Origin: Cunninghamia lanceolata
Lineage: Eukaryota > Streptophyta > Pinopsida > Cupressales > Cupressaceae
Length of the DNA stretch: 64,000 nucleotides
Direction of reading: 5' to 3'
Assembly: GCA_027924645.1 (NCBI GenBank)
Contig: BSBN01000242.1
Location: 4,836,001 to 4,900,000 of the forward strand
Part shown: piece by piece, positions 36,101 through 47,145 of the stretch
Layout of the letters: the number at the start of each line of letters is the position of its first letter
Position numbering within the stretch: the stretch's first letter is position 1
Translations under genes and position numbers: made by a program
Notes under the pieces: generated by a model
The model's input: the letters and a program-made list of their open reading frames with translations, nothing else
Database searches by the model: none
What the model was told of the DNA's origin: nothing

Positions 36101-36653
36101 GCGCATTTGGCAAAGGCTGCAGAAAGTTTCCTGAGGCAAGGTGCATTTGGTGGAGGGTGAAGAAAATTTCTTGAGTGAGGGTGGATTCCATTGACGGAGA
36201 AGAAATTTCCTTAATGAGGGCTGGTTCCTTGAGAGTGGAAGAAGTTTTCTTCAAGTAAGGTGCATTCCGCTCATGGAGAGGAAATTTCCCATACTTAGCC
36301 ATTTTTAGTGCCTAAAATCAAGTATATTTCATAGGTCTCGGATCCATGAGATTTAACATGCAGATTCTAGATTTTTGAGGATCCACCAAATTTCAGACTT
36401 AGTCAGTTTTCAAGATTTCAGGACATCAGACTTAGTCAATTTTCAGTATCTTAGGGAGATGCTTAAGTATTCTCAATTGCACCTTGTTAAACTCACTTGA
36501 TTCATTTCACGCTGCATCCGAAGAGGCTCATTCTTCATTTCATGGAAGAGACTAGGTCTGACAACACTTCCTAAGGATCCTACAAGCTCAAAATTGCAAG
36601 AAAAAAGGTGGGTCCCCATTTGCAATGGGGCAATGTGTGATTATATAACAACA
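33164..36653 (-). mobile_element. Solo LTR B, copy 2 (3.5 kb)
   Basis: Perfect 5-bp duplication CACTG (33159-33163 and 36654-36658). On the minus strand it starts TGTTGTTATATAATCACACA and ends ACACATCAACA, as copy 1 does. Conserved blocks: the first 100 bases (GCCCCATTGCAAATGGGGAC), the GGATCC/TCTAGA segment, the TATA region and the U5 end. It lacks the long hairpin module, and its U3 array is a different repeat. Confidence 0.9.
35180..36300 (-). repeat. GCGCCC / AAATTTCTT tandem array in LTR B copy 2
   Basis: About eighteen degenerate units of 50-65 bases; on the minus strand each has AAATGCGCCCT, a CTCAGG or CTCAAG word, then GAAATTTCTT or GAAACTTTCT. It occupies the same place in U3 as the CCGCCC array of copy 1 and shares only the CGCCCT..CT core. 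The open frame it produces is an artefact of unit length. Confidence 0.75.
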
Positions 36654-36658
36654 CACTG

Positions 36659-37400
36659 CTGTCTATCTTTTGAACTGGTCTCCAACCTATGCTGTCAAGA
36701 AAATGACCCCTGAAGCTGGTCTGGACGTAAGCCTCAAGTCAACCATCTAAAAGTTTTTGGCTCTACTGCTCATGTTTGGATTCTAGATGCCAAGTGCACC
36801 AAACTGGACTCCAAAACTTAGAAACTCATATTCACTGGTTACAGTGAAAATCATAAAGCATACAGGCTGATTGATGTAGATACAGATCGTCTCATATTTA
36901 GTTGTGATGTCGTGGTTGATGAAACTACTGGGCCATTTCTTCTGTCTACTCCTGTTATCTTTGAGGATCAGCCTTTGACGGCTTCAGATGTGGCTGTTCA
37001 CCTTCCCCTGGCTCCACCTGATGGGAGGGATTCTACAGTTGTCCAAGCAACTCCACCTGTTGTTCCACCACCCGCCCCTCCTCCGGCTATTCTGGATCCT
37101 CCTGATCTTGTTCCAACCACACCAGGTGATGTTGTTGCACCTATTTCAGATGTTGGTACATCTACTCTCCAGCCTAAATGGTGGGCTAAAACAATTGGTG
37201 ATCTTCATGATAGTGAACTCATTGGGGGTAGATCTATTTGGAAGAAGAGCAAGCAACAAAATACTGTCAATTTGCTCTTATGGCCAACCTTCACAGCATC
37301 TCGGATCCTCAGACATATTCAGAGGCTAAAGGCATACCTAAGTGGGAACAGGCTATGGAAGCTGAGCATCATAGCCTTCTGAAAAACAACACTTGGGTCC
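36659..37400 (+). pseudogene. Copia D integrase C-terminus and Pro-rich linker
   Basis: After the insertion the frame resumes (LLNWSPTYAVKKMTPEAG) and continues with a Gly-Tyr-Ser block (FTGYSENHKAYRLIDVDTDR) and a Pro-rich linker (PPVVPPPAPPPAIL) before RT. Several frame shifts are present. Confidence 0.7.
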
Positions 37401-38496
37401 TCTCTAATCTTCCACCTGGGAAGAAGCCCATTGGCTGCAAATGGGTGTACAAAGTTAAGTACAAAGCTGATGGAACCCTCGATAAGTATAAGGCTCGGTT
37501 GGTAGCCAAAGGGTTCTCACAGAAAGAGGGCATTGACTATGAGAAGACTTTTGCTCCCACAACCAAGATGAGTACCATTCATCTTCTCCTTGCTATGGCA
37601 GCCCAGTTTGGATGGAAAGTCCATCAAATGGATGTCAACTCCATCAAATGGATGTCAAGAGTGCCTTCCTCAATGGAGATTTGCAGGAAGAAGTTTACAT
37701 GATGCAACCCTCTGGCTTCAAGGTTGCTGGTAAAGAACACTAGATATGCAAACTGGTGAAAGCTCTCTATGGCCTAAAACAGGCTCTAAGGGCGTGGTAC
37801 ATCAAGATTGATAAATACCTCGTGGATCATGGTTTTCAACGGAGTCTTGATTCCAATCTGTATGTCAACCAATATGCTCATGACAGTCTTTACATCGTTG
37901 TCTATGTTGATGATCTAATCATTGCTGGCAGTTCGGAACAGGTGATTGAGGACATCAAACATAATCTGAGTCAAACATTTGACATGACAGATTTAGGACT
38001 TCTACATTATTGCCTAGGTGTTGAGGTTTGGCAGACAATTGACAACATTTTCATCTCTCAGTCCAAGTATGCTAGAAGTTTGTTGGACAAGTTCCAGATG
38101 ACAGATTGCAAACCTGCATCCACACCTATGGAGAAAGGGCTGAAACTTTCAGCCAGTTCAAACTCCCCTCTGGAGAATGAATCCACATTCAGGCAACTAG
38201 TGGGCAGCCTCATCTATTTCACTGCCACTAGACCTGATCATAGTTTTGCAGTGAGCTACATCTCTCGCTTCATGCAAGCCCCTACATCTGAACATTGGAT
38301 TGCAGCAAAGCGTGTGCTCCAATATGTGAAAGGCACTTCCGAATTTGGCATTCTATATGGTAGGTGCAAAGATCCTACGCTGATCGATTTTACATATTCA
38401 GACTGGGCAGGCTCTGTGGATGACAGGAAGTCTACTTTTGGGTATGTTTTTAGTTTGGGCACAGGTGTAGTCACATGGACCAACAAGAAGCAGTAG
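37238..38496 (+). pseudogene. Copia D reverse transcriptase
   Basis: Copia RT blocks in order: [58 protein letters not shown], then a 20-bp tandem duplication at about 37621-37660 that shifts frame inside the MDV.SAFLNG block. It resumes at 37756 with KALYGLKQALRAWY and the catalytic YVDD (VVYVDDLIIAG). Stop at 38494. Confidence 0.85.
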
Positions 38497-38868
38497 GCAG
38501 TGGCTCTCTCCTCGACTAAAGCTGAATATTAGGGAGCTATTAAAGCCGCATGTGAGGCAGTTTGGCTTCGTAGGATGCTTTTGTACATGCAACTATCTCA
38601 AGCAGGGCCTTCACCCTTGTATTGTGACAATCAAGGGGTGCTAAAATTGGCCAACAATCCTGTCTTCCATGAAAGGACAAAGCATGTTGATCTTCATTGT
38701 CATTTTATCTGCCAGCTTGTCGAAGACGGATCCGTGGTGTTGCAGTATGTCCCAACGGAGGACCAGACTGCAGATATTCTCACCAAGTCTCTGAGCCCGG
38801 ATAAGTTTGTCAAATTTAGGGGGCACCTTGGTGTAGTTGACAGATTGACCATTAAGGGAGGGTATTAA
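38497..38868 (+). pseudogene. Copia D RNase H end
   Basis: ALSSTKAEY, then a stop (TAG at about 38530), GAIKAACEAVWLRRM, YCDNQGVLKLANNPVFHERT and ILTKSL, the Copia RNase H C-terminus, ending just before the purine tract. Confidence 0.8.
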
Positions 38869-39049
38869 GTTAATATCTTTGTTATATTAATGGTCAAGTA
38901 TGTTTCTATTTTTGTATGTTAGTTATCTATGTATTTTAGATACAACTATTATGTTTCTTTTAGAAACATTCCATGTAAACTTTGTATATAATGAGCTTTG
39001 CTCTCCTTAATAAGAACTCAATGATTTTACCACTACGTTTCCTGTAACA
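38866..39049 (+). repeat. Copia D 3' LTR
   Basis: 184 bp, matching 30816-30999. Confidence 0.85.
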
Positions 39050-40500
39050 AAAAACTAAGATGTTTTTGGTCTAGTCTCAAGTTAAGTAGTCAGTGAAATT
39101 GGGGGGAGTACAATCTACAAGGGTAACTGACCTCGAGTGTCTGATATGCAGTAAAAGTCAAGTAGACCCCTTTAAGAGAATTATAGTGTCTAGACTTCAG
39201 GATGTAAAAGAGTTCTATTGGAAAACTCTTCAATGAATCTGTATTGTACATCCGAAAGACTAAATGCAACTAGTCGACTCAGGGTGTGCCTTTTATTCAG
39301 TGTATATACACCATGAAATATGATAATACATCATATTAATTAGCATTTGCCGATATAATAATGGTCTACTACTCAAGAAATATATAATGTTTACATTTAT
39401 TTCAAACTAGGCAAAGCCCTAACGCAGTATTATATCCAGTATGTGTATGCTTTAGGTAATTAGCAGTTGTTTTACTCTTATATATCCAACTCTATATGTT
39501 TGTTATTTGGTTTCTTTTATAAGTCTTACCGGAGCAGTTTTAGTATCACAGTTTGAGTTAAGCTATTTAGGGAACAATTCTATGATGCATTTTTTTATCA
39601 TATCATTCTTCATTAGACAAAGTATTAACTTTTAAGTATCCATAACAGTACTGGGCAAAAAATGATGTATTCTTATTTCAATGAATAAGTTCATTTTTGA
39701 AACTCCATTCTGTACGATATTCTGTGAATCCTAAAGAGAGTTTGCTTAGACCCTTTAGAAATAAGTTATCTCTTAAGGTAGCTCCTAAGGTGCCTTAAAA
39801 ACTTATTTCGAGTGCCTTCAGTCCATTCTGCTTGAGCTAACATATTTTGATTTAATCTGAAATATTGGGCTTGGTTAAATTACTTGCTTTAAGATTACAG
39901 ACACTCTACTTGCTGTGCTGCATATTGCCATATACTTTCTGTGCATCATTTGATTCAACAATGCTGAAAATTTTTGTTCCAATTTTTCTAGTATGTTAAT
40001 TGATTTGAGACATTGCTTCTTTGACATATTCAGTGGAATGCATAGTAGCACAGAAACAACATGGTTCTTTTTTTCAACAAATGACATGAATCCTTTTAAA
40101 TTAAAAAAGCCAAGTCAGGCTGGCTACTAAATCAAAGGAACTTAATATTTATGTTATGGATTGTTCTTTCTGTTCTTGGAGTTGACATCTTAATGATCAC
40201 CCCCTCTTCGTTCAGTGTTAAAAACATGCATTTGTGGCTCCACGTGTCCTATGCCATTCATGGGCAGAGACGTGTAATTGAGTAAAAGAATAAATGTAAA
40301 GCTAGTTTTTTAGGTCATTGCCGAGTGAGACACCAGTTTGATGTATGAGAAGTCCCTTGTGGAAGCCCAAAAGGGGATTGTTTTTCCATATATCTTCTAT
40401 ATTGTTCGACAAATTGTACAACCTTACCTCTGTCTAGATTTGAACTTGTGATCTCCTTTATGGAACACATATGCCTTCATCATTAGGCTAATCATCTCCT
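39050..40500. other. Intron sequence between Copia D and E
   Basis: Contains the 39398-39590 duplicate described at 29130. Otherwise only short frames, nothing recognised. Confidence 0.5.
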
Positions 40501-41093
40501 TATTGGAAAATCTGATGTCAAAAGGCACGGCCTAAACAGCCACAACAGAATGCCACAGCAGAATACCATTCAACACACCAGAATGCAAAAGAGTATGACG
40601 CCAAAGCAGCAGTTAAAATTTAGGAGAAGCAGTTAAATATAAAATTAGGAAGAAAAATAGGACTGTTTTTTGTTTTTTGAAAGCAAGGCTATGTTTAGAG
40701 TGTTTTTTATATTGTTATAAGTAGAAAAATTAGATCATTGTTAAGATAGCAGTGACAGAGTACAACAGCAAAAAATATTTTGATTGGAAGCTCAGTATGA
40801 CGCTGAAGCAAAGTAGGAGATTGATTTGATTTAATATAAAGAGAAAATTGTTCCAAAAAGATTTGAATGGCTTTAAGATCTTGTGTATGTAATTTATGAT
40901 TTTATGTTTCTGATTTCTTGAGGTTTTTGTCCGCACCTTGTTCCATATAAAATTTCCCAACAATGGCGTCAGAGCCAGGTTTATCAGTGCAGGTGAGAAT
41001 TACATTGGACAAGTTTAGATGTGAAGCTCCTTCATCAGAGTTCGAGATCCTGATACATTGAGAGAAAATCTCAGCTTTGTTTGGTTCACTATA

Positions 41094-42093
41094 ATGGTAG
41101 CTAGCAATGGTATAGTGCGAGTTCCACAGTTTAAAAGTGATAATTTTGATTATTGGAGAGATCAGTTGAAAAGAGTATTAATATGGAAAGGAGTATTGGA
41201 TATAAGAATCGTAGATAGATGAAGGCTTGCCTGCCTTTATTGATAGTTGCTCTTCTATCTAGTTAGTCCCCTACTTGCCCAAGTTGGCCTTATTTTCCCG
41301 GGAACGCTAAGAAGGAAGGAATGAAGGCTTTGCTTCCTATGCTGAACCTCCAGATTGGAATACATTGAATGCAAAAGATAAGATAGAGAAGAAAGAAAAT
41401 GAGAAAAATGATGCTCGTGTTTTTCTATATTCAGAGTGCAATAAATCCATGTATCTACCCAAGAATTGTGGTTTGCAAGGCATCAAAGGAAGCATGGACA
41501 GCTTTAGAAATTTCATATCAAGGTACATATCAGTTAAGGTTGCAAAGCTTCAACCCCTAAGAATGAATTTTGAGAATAAAAAAATGAAAGATAATGAAAA
41601 AGCTGAAGATTGTGTTAGAGTAACAAATATAGTGAATAAGAAGATGACATATTGTGAGGCAATGAAAGATAATGTGGTTGTGAAGAAGATCTGAGATCTT
41701 TTATACCCAAGTGGATGTATATTGTTATTACTTTAGAAGACTGCAAAGATTTGAATACTTTAAATTTAAAGATTGAAGAGCTGATTGGATAATTACTTAC
41801 CCATGAAGAGAAGGTAAATTATATGAGTGGTCTAGGTCAAGTGCTTATGTCAAAGACAAAGATCAATAATAATCAAGGACCAAGTGCTAGTTTTCCTCAA
41901 AACAATAAGGGAGAGAAATCATATCAAGGGCTTGGTTTTTACTTCAGAGGAAGAGGACAAAGTAGAGGTTGTGGTTTCTCAAGAGGTAGAGGTAGATTTA
42001 ATTCAGAAAGGTTGTTAGTGTACTGTTCTAATTGCAAAAAAATTGTTCATATAGGGAGAGATTGGAGCTTCAAGAATTCAAACAAAGAAATTT
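41094..42093 (+). pseudogene. Copia E gag
   Basis: Begins with VPQFKSDNFDYWRDQLKRVL, the usual N-terminal block, then a stop and about 120 unrelated bases. It resumes at 41365 (ARVFLYSECNK, ENKKMKDNEKAEDCVRVTNI) and has an RG-rich stretch before a defective knuckle CSNCKKIVHIGRDW, where the final Cys is Trp. Confidence 0.7.
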
Positions 42094-43797
42094 GAACTAT
42101 GCACAAGAAAAAGATGATGATCCATCGCATTATTCACTTTCATGCAACAAAGTTGAAAATACAAGTAATGAGGTATGGTTTCTAGATTCAAATTGTTCTA
42201 ATCATATGCCAGGTTGTAGAGAAGCATTTTCAAGATTGATGAAAATTTTAAAAGAGAAGTAAGATTGGGTGATAATAAAGTACTTGAAGTTTATGGAAAA
42301 GGAAAATTGGATATAGACACTAGACAAGGAAAAACAAAAATTGTAGATGTATACCACTCACCACTACTGAGGCATAATTTGGTGAGTGTTGGTCAGCTAG
42401 TTGAAAAAGGACTTAAACTTGTATTTGATGGTACAATTTTTTCTATCTATGATAAGATACAAGGAGGAAAGATGATTGCTACTACAGAGATGACAAAAAA
42501 CTAGATGGTCCCATTGAGAATCAAAGCAAGTGAATAAAATTTTTATCATGTGACTATTGAGGATGCAATTTGGTTATAGCACCAAAGGTGTGGACATCTT
42601 AATTTCTAGGGATTGCATATGTTGTATCAAAGAAATATGGTACATAAGTTACCAAAGATTCAAGCAAGAGGAAAGGAGGTGTGCAAGGATTGTGCACTTG
42701 GAAAACACTGCAATGGGACAGGTTCCCTGGGAGCGCATGGAGAGAAAATCAGCTACCAGAGCTTATTTATTTAGACTTGTGTGGTCCTAAGTCCAAGGCA
42801 AGCATAGGTATGAACCACTACATGATTACATTTATTGATGATTTTAGTAGATACATATGGGTTTACTTTTTGAAGAATAAAAGTGAAGCTTTTGAAGCAT
42901 TTACAATGTTTTAAGTAATGGTAGAAAAAGAAAGTGGAAGATACCTAAAGTGTTTAAAAATAGATAGAGGAGGTGAATTTTTTCAAAAGAATTTAGTGAA
43001 TTTTTGGCAAGACATGGAATCAAGAGACAAATAACAACATATTATACACCACAACAAAATGGGGTGGTAGAAAGAAAGAACAGAACAATAATAGAATCAA
43101 CAAGAAGCATGCTACAAGAAAAGAGTATGGACAAAATGTTTTGGGTGGAAGTAATCAACATTGCTAATTATATCATGAATAGGAGCTCAACTATTGTGGT
43201 AAGAAATATGACACTGTATGAAGCTTGCTATAGGAGAAAGCCTATGATGGCACGCTTGAAAGTATTTGGTTGTTTAACTTATGTTTACATAAATGATGAG
43301 AAAAGAAAGAAATTGGATGCAAAGAGTGAAGCATGCATATTTACATGTTATATTGCAGAAAGCAACGCCTACAAGTTTTATTTTGCTCAAGCTAGGAAGA
43401 ACATTACTTCAAGAGATGCTATAATTGTTGAAGGAGGAGTCTATGCAGATCATTTGGAGAAAGAAAAAGAAATAGTAAGTCAAGGAATAGTTTGTGATCA
43501 AGAAAAAAGGTTAAAAGTTCAAGATCTACATCAAGTTCAAGCAATGTTACACAAAGTAAGAAGGTAATTCAAACTCATCCTCCAAATCTAATGTTAGATC
43601 GAAATTTTGAAGGAAGATTGACAAGAAGTCAGGCTAGAGAAAGCGATGAAGATGATGAATTGGTTAATTATGCATTTTATTCAATATTGAGATGGAATCT
43701 TCTAAGTTTTAAGAAGCAGTTGAAAAGAAAGAATGAATTAAATCAATGGAAGAAGAGATTAATGCTATTGAAAGAAACAAAACGTGGGAGCTTGTAA
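42094..43797 (+). pseudogene. Copia E protease and integrase
   Basis: Protease motif EVWFLDSNCSNHMPG (DSG changed to DSN), HNLVSVGQLVEKGLKLVFD, a degenerate integrase zinc region (CGHLN ... CKDCALGK), the DFSRYIWVYFLKNKSEAFEA block, and TTYYTPQQNGVVERKNRTII with the catalytic Glu. At least four stops or shifts. Confidence 0.75.
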
Positions 43798-43870
43798 AGC
43801 TACCTAATGACAAAGAAGTGATAGGAACTAATGGGTGTACAAGACAAGTACAAGAGTGATGGTGTCATGC

Positions 43871-45073
43871 TCAAACTTATACATGAACAAAACACACATA
43901 AACATGTATGCAACCAAATATATTTTTTAAAACAACGCTAACTATACTATTATCACACTAGACACATGGTAGTTTTCCATGTGCACCTGACACCATTGCA
44001 CATGCAACGAAGTGAAGGTAGATGATCATGCCTCCATGACACGAATTAAAATAGATCATTAAAATTAAACTTGCCAATCAAGCTAAACACATTAATCAAT
44101 TCACAAGAGAATTTAATGATTAAGCAAACACACCTTTGACCAATACTACTAAAATTAAATCGGAATGAAAATACAACACATTTTTACTTATCGATGTAAG
44201 ATTATCAATAAAGTGCAAATTAGACTATCTAGATATGATAGAATTTTAATTACAAAACTAATCACCCTAAAATTATTATATAAAACTCAAAGGAGTTAAT
44301 ATACGATATTTAAAGTTTTGGTTAGTTTAAAAAAATTTATTATTTTTTGCTAAAGAAAATTTGACTTGCAAGGTGGAGAAGGCACTTATTTAAATTGAGC
44401 TTATATACCAACCACCATCTAATCATTTATTAATAATTTTATAGGTTTAAGTAAATTTCTGACCAAGTCATAATTTAAGTGCAATCTATTTTTTTATCAA
44501 TTTAATAATTAAACAAAATTAATTATTAAACTCTATCATTCTTTAAACTTCAATCTAAGCACTTATTTAAGTTAAATTAATTTATAACAACCCCTCAAGC
44601 TCATTTAAAATAAAACACTCAACTAATCAAATTCACAATTAATTAAACTAAATTATAGCAATACTCCAAAAATGCTTAATTACATTGACCTCATATTTAA
44701 TCTTAAATATAGACTAAGTATCAATTATTTAAATTAAATTTTTCAATCCTCAAAATTAAAGTCTAAATTTAATAAAATAAAATAATCTGTGCACTAAGCT
44801 AAATTAATCAATAATATTATTTAAACAAATACATTCAATTGGATTCAAATAAAATCTAATAAATCAATAAATATGACATTGAGAAAATTGACTAAATTAA
44901 ATTCTGATTAATTATTAAATATTGTAATAGGAAATTAAGGCATCTCCACAAACCTAAAAGCATATTATTTAAGGGAGGCCCACTCCTTCATTTTCTCATT
45001 ATTATTCTTTTGTGTTCTTTTACATTAGGTTGGAGAGGAGGAAGAGAGAAAAAAGCAAGAGGAGATTTCTCGT
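43871..45073. mobile_element. AT-rich 1.2-kb insertion in Copia E
   Basis: Interrupts the RT N-terminal block between SDG and IERYKARLV. TCATGC occurs on both sides (43865-43870 and 45074-45079) and could be a target duplication. The insert is strongly AT-rich with TTAATTA-type words, non-coding, and shows no clear inverted or direct ends, so its class is unknown. Confidence 0.55.
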
Positions 45074-45079
45074 TCATGC

Positions 45080-46440
45080 CCATTGAAAGATACAAAGCTA
45101 GATTGGTTTCAAAAGGATATGCTCAAATGTATGGTATAAATTAGGAAGAGACCTATGCATCTGTTGCAAGACATGACATTATAAAATTGATATTATCATT
45201 AGCAGCACAAAAAGGATGGAAAGTACACCAATTAGATGTGAAGAGTGTATTTTTGAATGGATACATTGAAGAGAAAGTATATGTGGAGAAGCCACAAGGA
45301 TTTGAAGAAGGCAAACAAGATATGTTTACAGGTTGAAGAAAGAATGCTATGGTTTGAAACAAGTACCATGAGCATGGTATTCAAAAATTAATACATGAGT
45401 TTTAGGAAATAGATATGTGAGAAGAAGAATGAGTCTACACTATATTTTAAGAAGGAAGGTAATAAAACAATTTATGAATGTCTATATGTCAATGACTTGA
45501 AGCTCAAAGAGAATGAAGAAGTCTATATGTTGATGACTTAATCTATGCTGGAAGCTCAAATAGAATGAAGAAGTCGATATGTTGATGACTTAATCTATGT
45601 AGAAAGCTCAAATAGAATGAAGAAAGAGTTCAAAGAGGCATTAATGAAAGAATTTGAAACAATAGATTTAGGACCTATGCAATATTTACTTGTTATGGAG
45701 GTACGTTAATCTCAGGTAGGATCTTTATTTGTCAATTATGTGCAAGATCTGTTGAAGAAGTTTAATATGCTAGATTGTAAAGGAGTTGATTTACCAATTG
45801 CATTTGGAGAAAAGTTGATGAAAGATGATGGATCACCGAAAGTAGATGAAGAGAAATAAGTTTAATGTATTTGACAGCTACAAGGCCGGATATTATGTTT
45901 GCAGTAGCATTGATTTCAAGGTATATAAGTGAACCTACAAAAAGACAATTACAAGAAGCAAAATGAATACAAAGGTATGTGAAGGTAACAAAGGATCATG
46001 GAATCCATTATTATTTAGTTGAAGATTGAAAGTTGTTTGGTTATTTAGATTTGGATTGGGCAAGATCATCAGATGATAGAGCACATTACATCATTTTTTT
46101 ACATTAGGAAGTCAATTGATTACATGGAGTTCAAAAGAGTAGAATACAGTTGCATTATCCAGTATAGAAGCAGAGTATGTTGCATTAACAACAGCACATA
46201 CACAAACAATTTTGTTAACAAGAGTTTTGGAAAATCTAAGAGAAAAACAAATAAATCCTACAATAATATTTTGTGACAAGGGTGGAGCAATACAATTAAG
46301 AAAGAATCTAGTATTTCATGCTAGGACAAAACCAATAGAATTGAAGCACCATTATGTAAGACAGAGTACAAGACAAGAAAGTTTGACATTTAGTTTTGCA
46401 AGTCAGAAGAATAGTTGGCAGACATCGTGACTAAAGGACT
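45080..46440 (+). pseudogene. Copia E reverse transcriptase and RNase H
   Basis: RYKARLVSKGYAQMYGIN, WKVHQLDVKSVFLNGYIEEK, then a 52-bp tandem repeat (45480-45624) containing the YVDD codons, DLGPMQYLLVMEV and LTATRPDIMFAVALISRY. Stops are frequent, and the RNase H end (EAEYVALTTAH, FHARTKPIELKHHYVR) appears in several frames. Confidence 0.75.
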
Positions 46441-47145
46441 AGGGAAGATAATACACTCAAAATTGAAGACAAAATTGAGATACAGGTGTTTGACATCAAG
46501 GGGGAGAATGTTGAAAATTTTGATGTAAAAAAAGAACAGCCTAAACAATCGCAGCAGAATGCTATAGCAAAATACCAATCAGAACAGCAGAATGCAAAGA
46601 AGCAGGATGCCAAAAGCAGCAGTTAAAAAAATGGGAGCAACAGTTAAATATAAAATTAGGAATATAAGAATAGGACTGCTTTAAAAGCAAGGCTATGTTT
46701 AGAGTGTTTTCTTTTGTTTTTCTAAGTAGAAATGTTAGATCATTGTTAGGATAGCAGTGAAAGAGTAAGACAGCAAAAAAGATATTGATTATAAGCTACT
46801 AAGTTCAGATTGATTTGATTTAATATAAATAGAAAACTGTTCCAAAAAGTCTTGAATGGCTTTAAGATCTTGTGTATGGGATTTATGATTTTATGTTTCT
46901 GATTTCTTGAGCTTGATGTTCTGCCCCTGTGGGGTTTTCCAACACTCTCTTGAATGGTAACATATATAATAAATGAAATAAATTGTTTAGTTTTCCAATG
47001 TACCAAATTGGAAGAAATTATAATAATGACGAGATCCTATCATTAACCCATACTGGTCTCCCTTAAAGGAATGTGAAATACTAATGTATATCAAGTTTGC
47101 TCAAAAGTATATCAACTTTGCAGTAGAATTGCTCTAGCAGCAAGC

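Larger units (their letters stand above)
30816..39049 (+). mobile_element. Copia D, decayed, split by solo LTR B
   Basis: LTRs 30816-30999 and 38866-39049 (184 bp, seven differences by eye, about 4 percent). Primer site TGGTATCAGAGCCCAG at 31000; purine tract AAGGGAGGGTAT before 38866. ACTAA flanks both ends, with extra A residues on the right, so the duplication is imperfect. A leader of about 1.1 kb is followed by almost no gag, then protease, integrase, RT and RNase H relics in pol order typical of Copia. Solo LTR B copy 2 sits in the integrase region. Confidence 0.85.
40501..46944 (+). mobile_element. Copia E, old and heavily decayed
   Basis: LTRs 40501-40962 and 46509-46944 (about 450 bp, with many indels). 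Primer site TGGCGTCAGAGCC at 40964, a variant of the tRNA-Met site. Gag, protease, integrase, RT and RNase H follow in Copia order, all with stops. Flanks CTCCT and CTCTC only loosely resemble a target duplication. Protease DSG has become DSN and the zinc knuckle has lost its last Cys. Confidence 0.8.

Noticed and set aside
35790..36302. 170-residue open frame on the minus strand
   Set aside because: It is the tandem array of LTR B copy 2 read through; the open frame comes from degenerate 50-65-base units, and other frames over the array are open as well.
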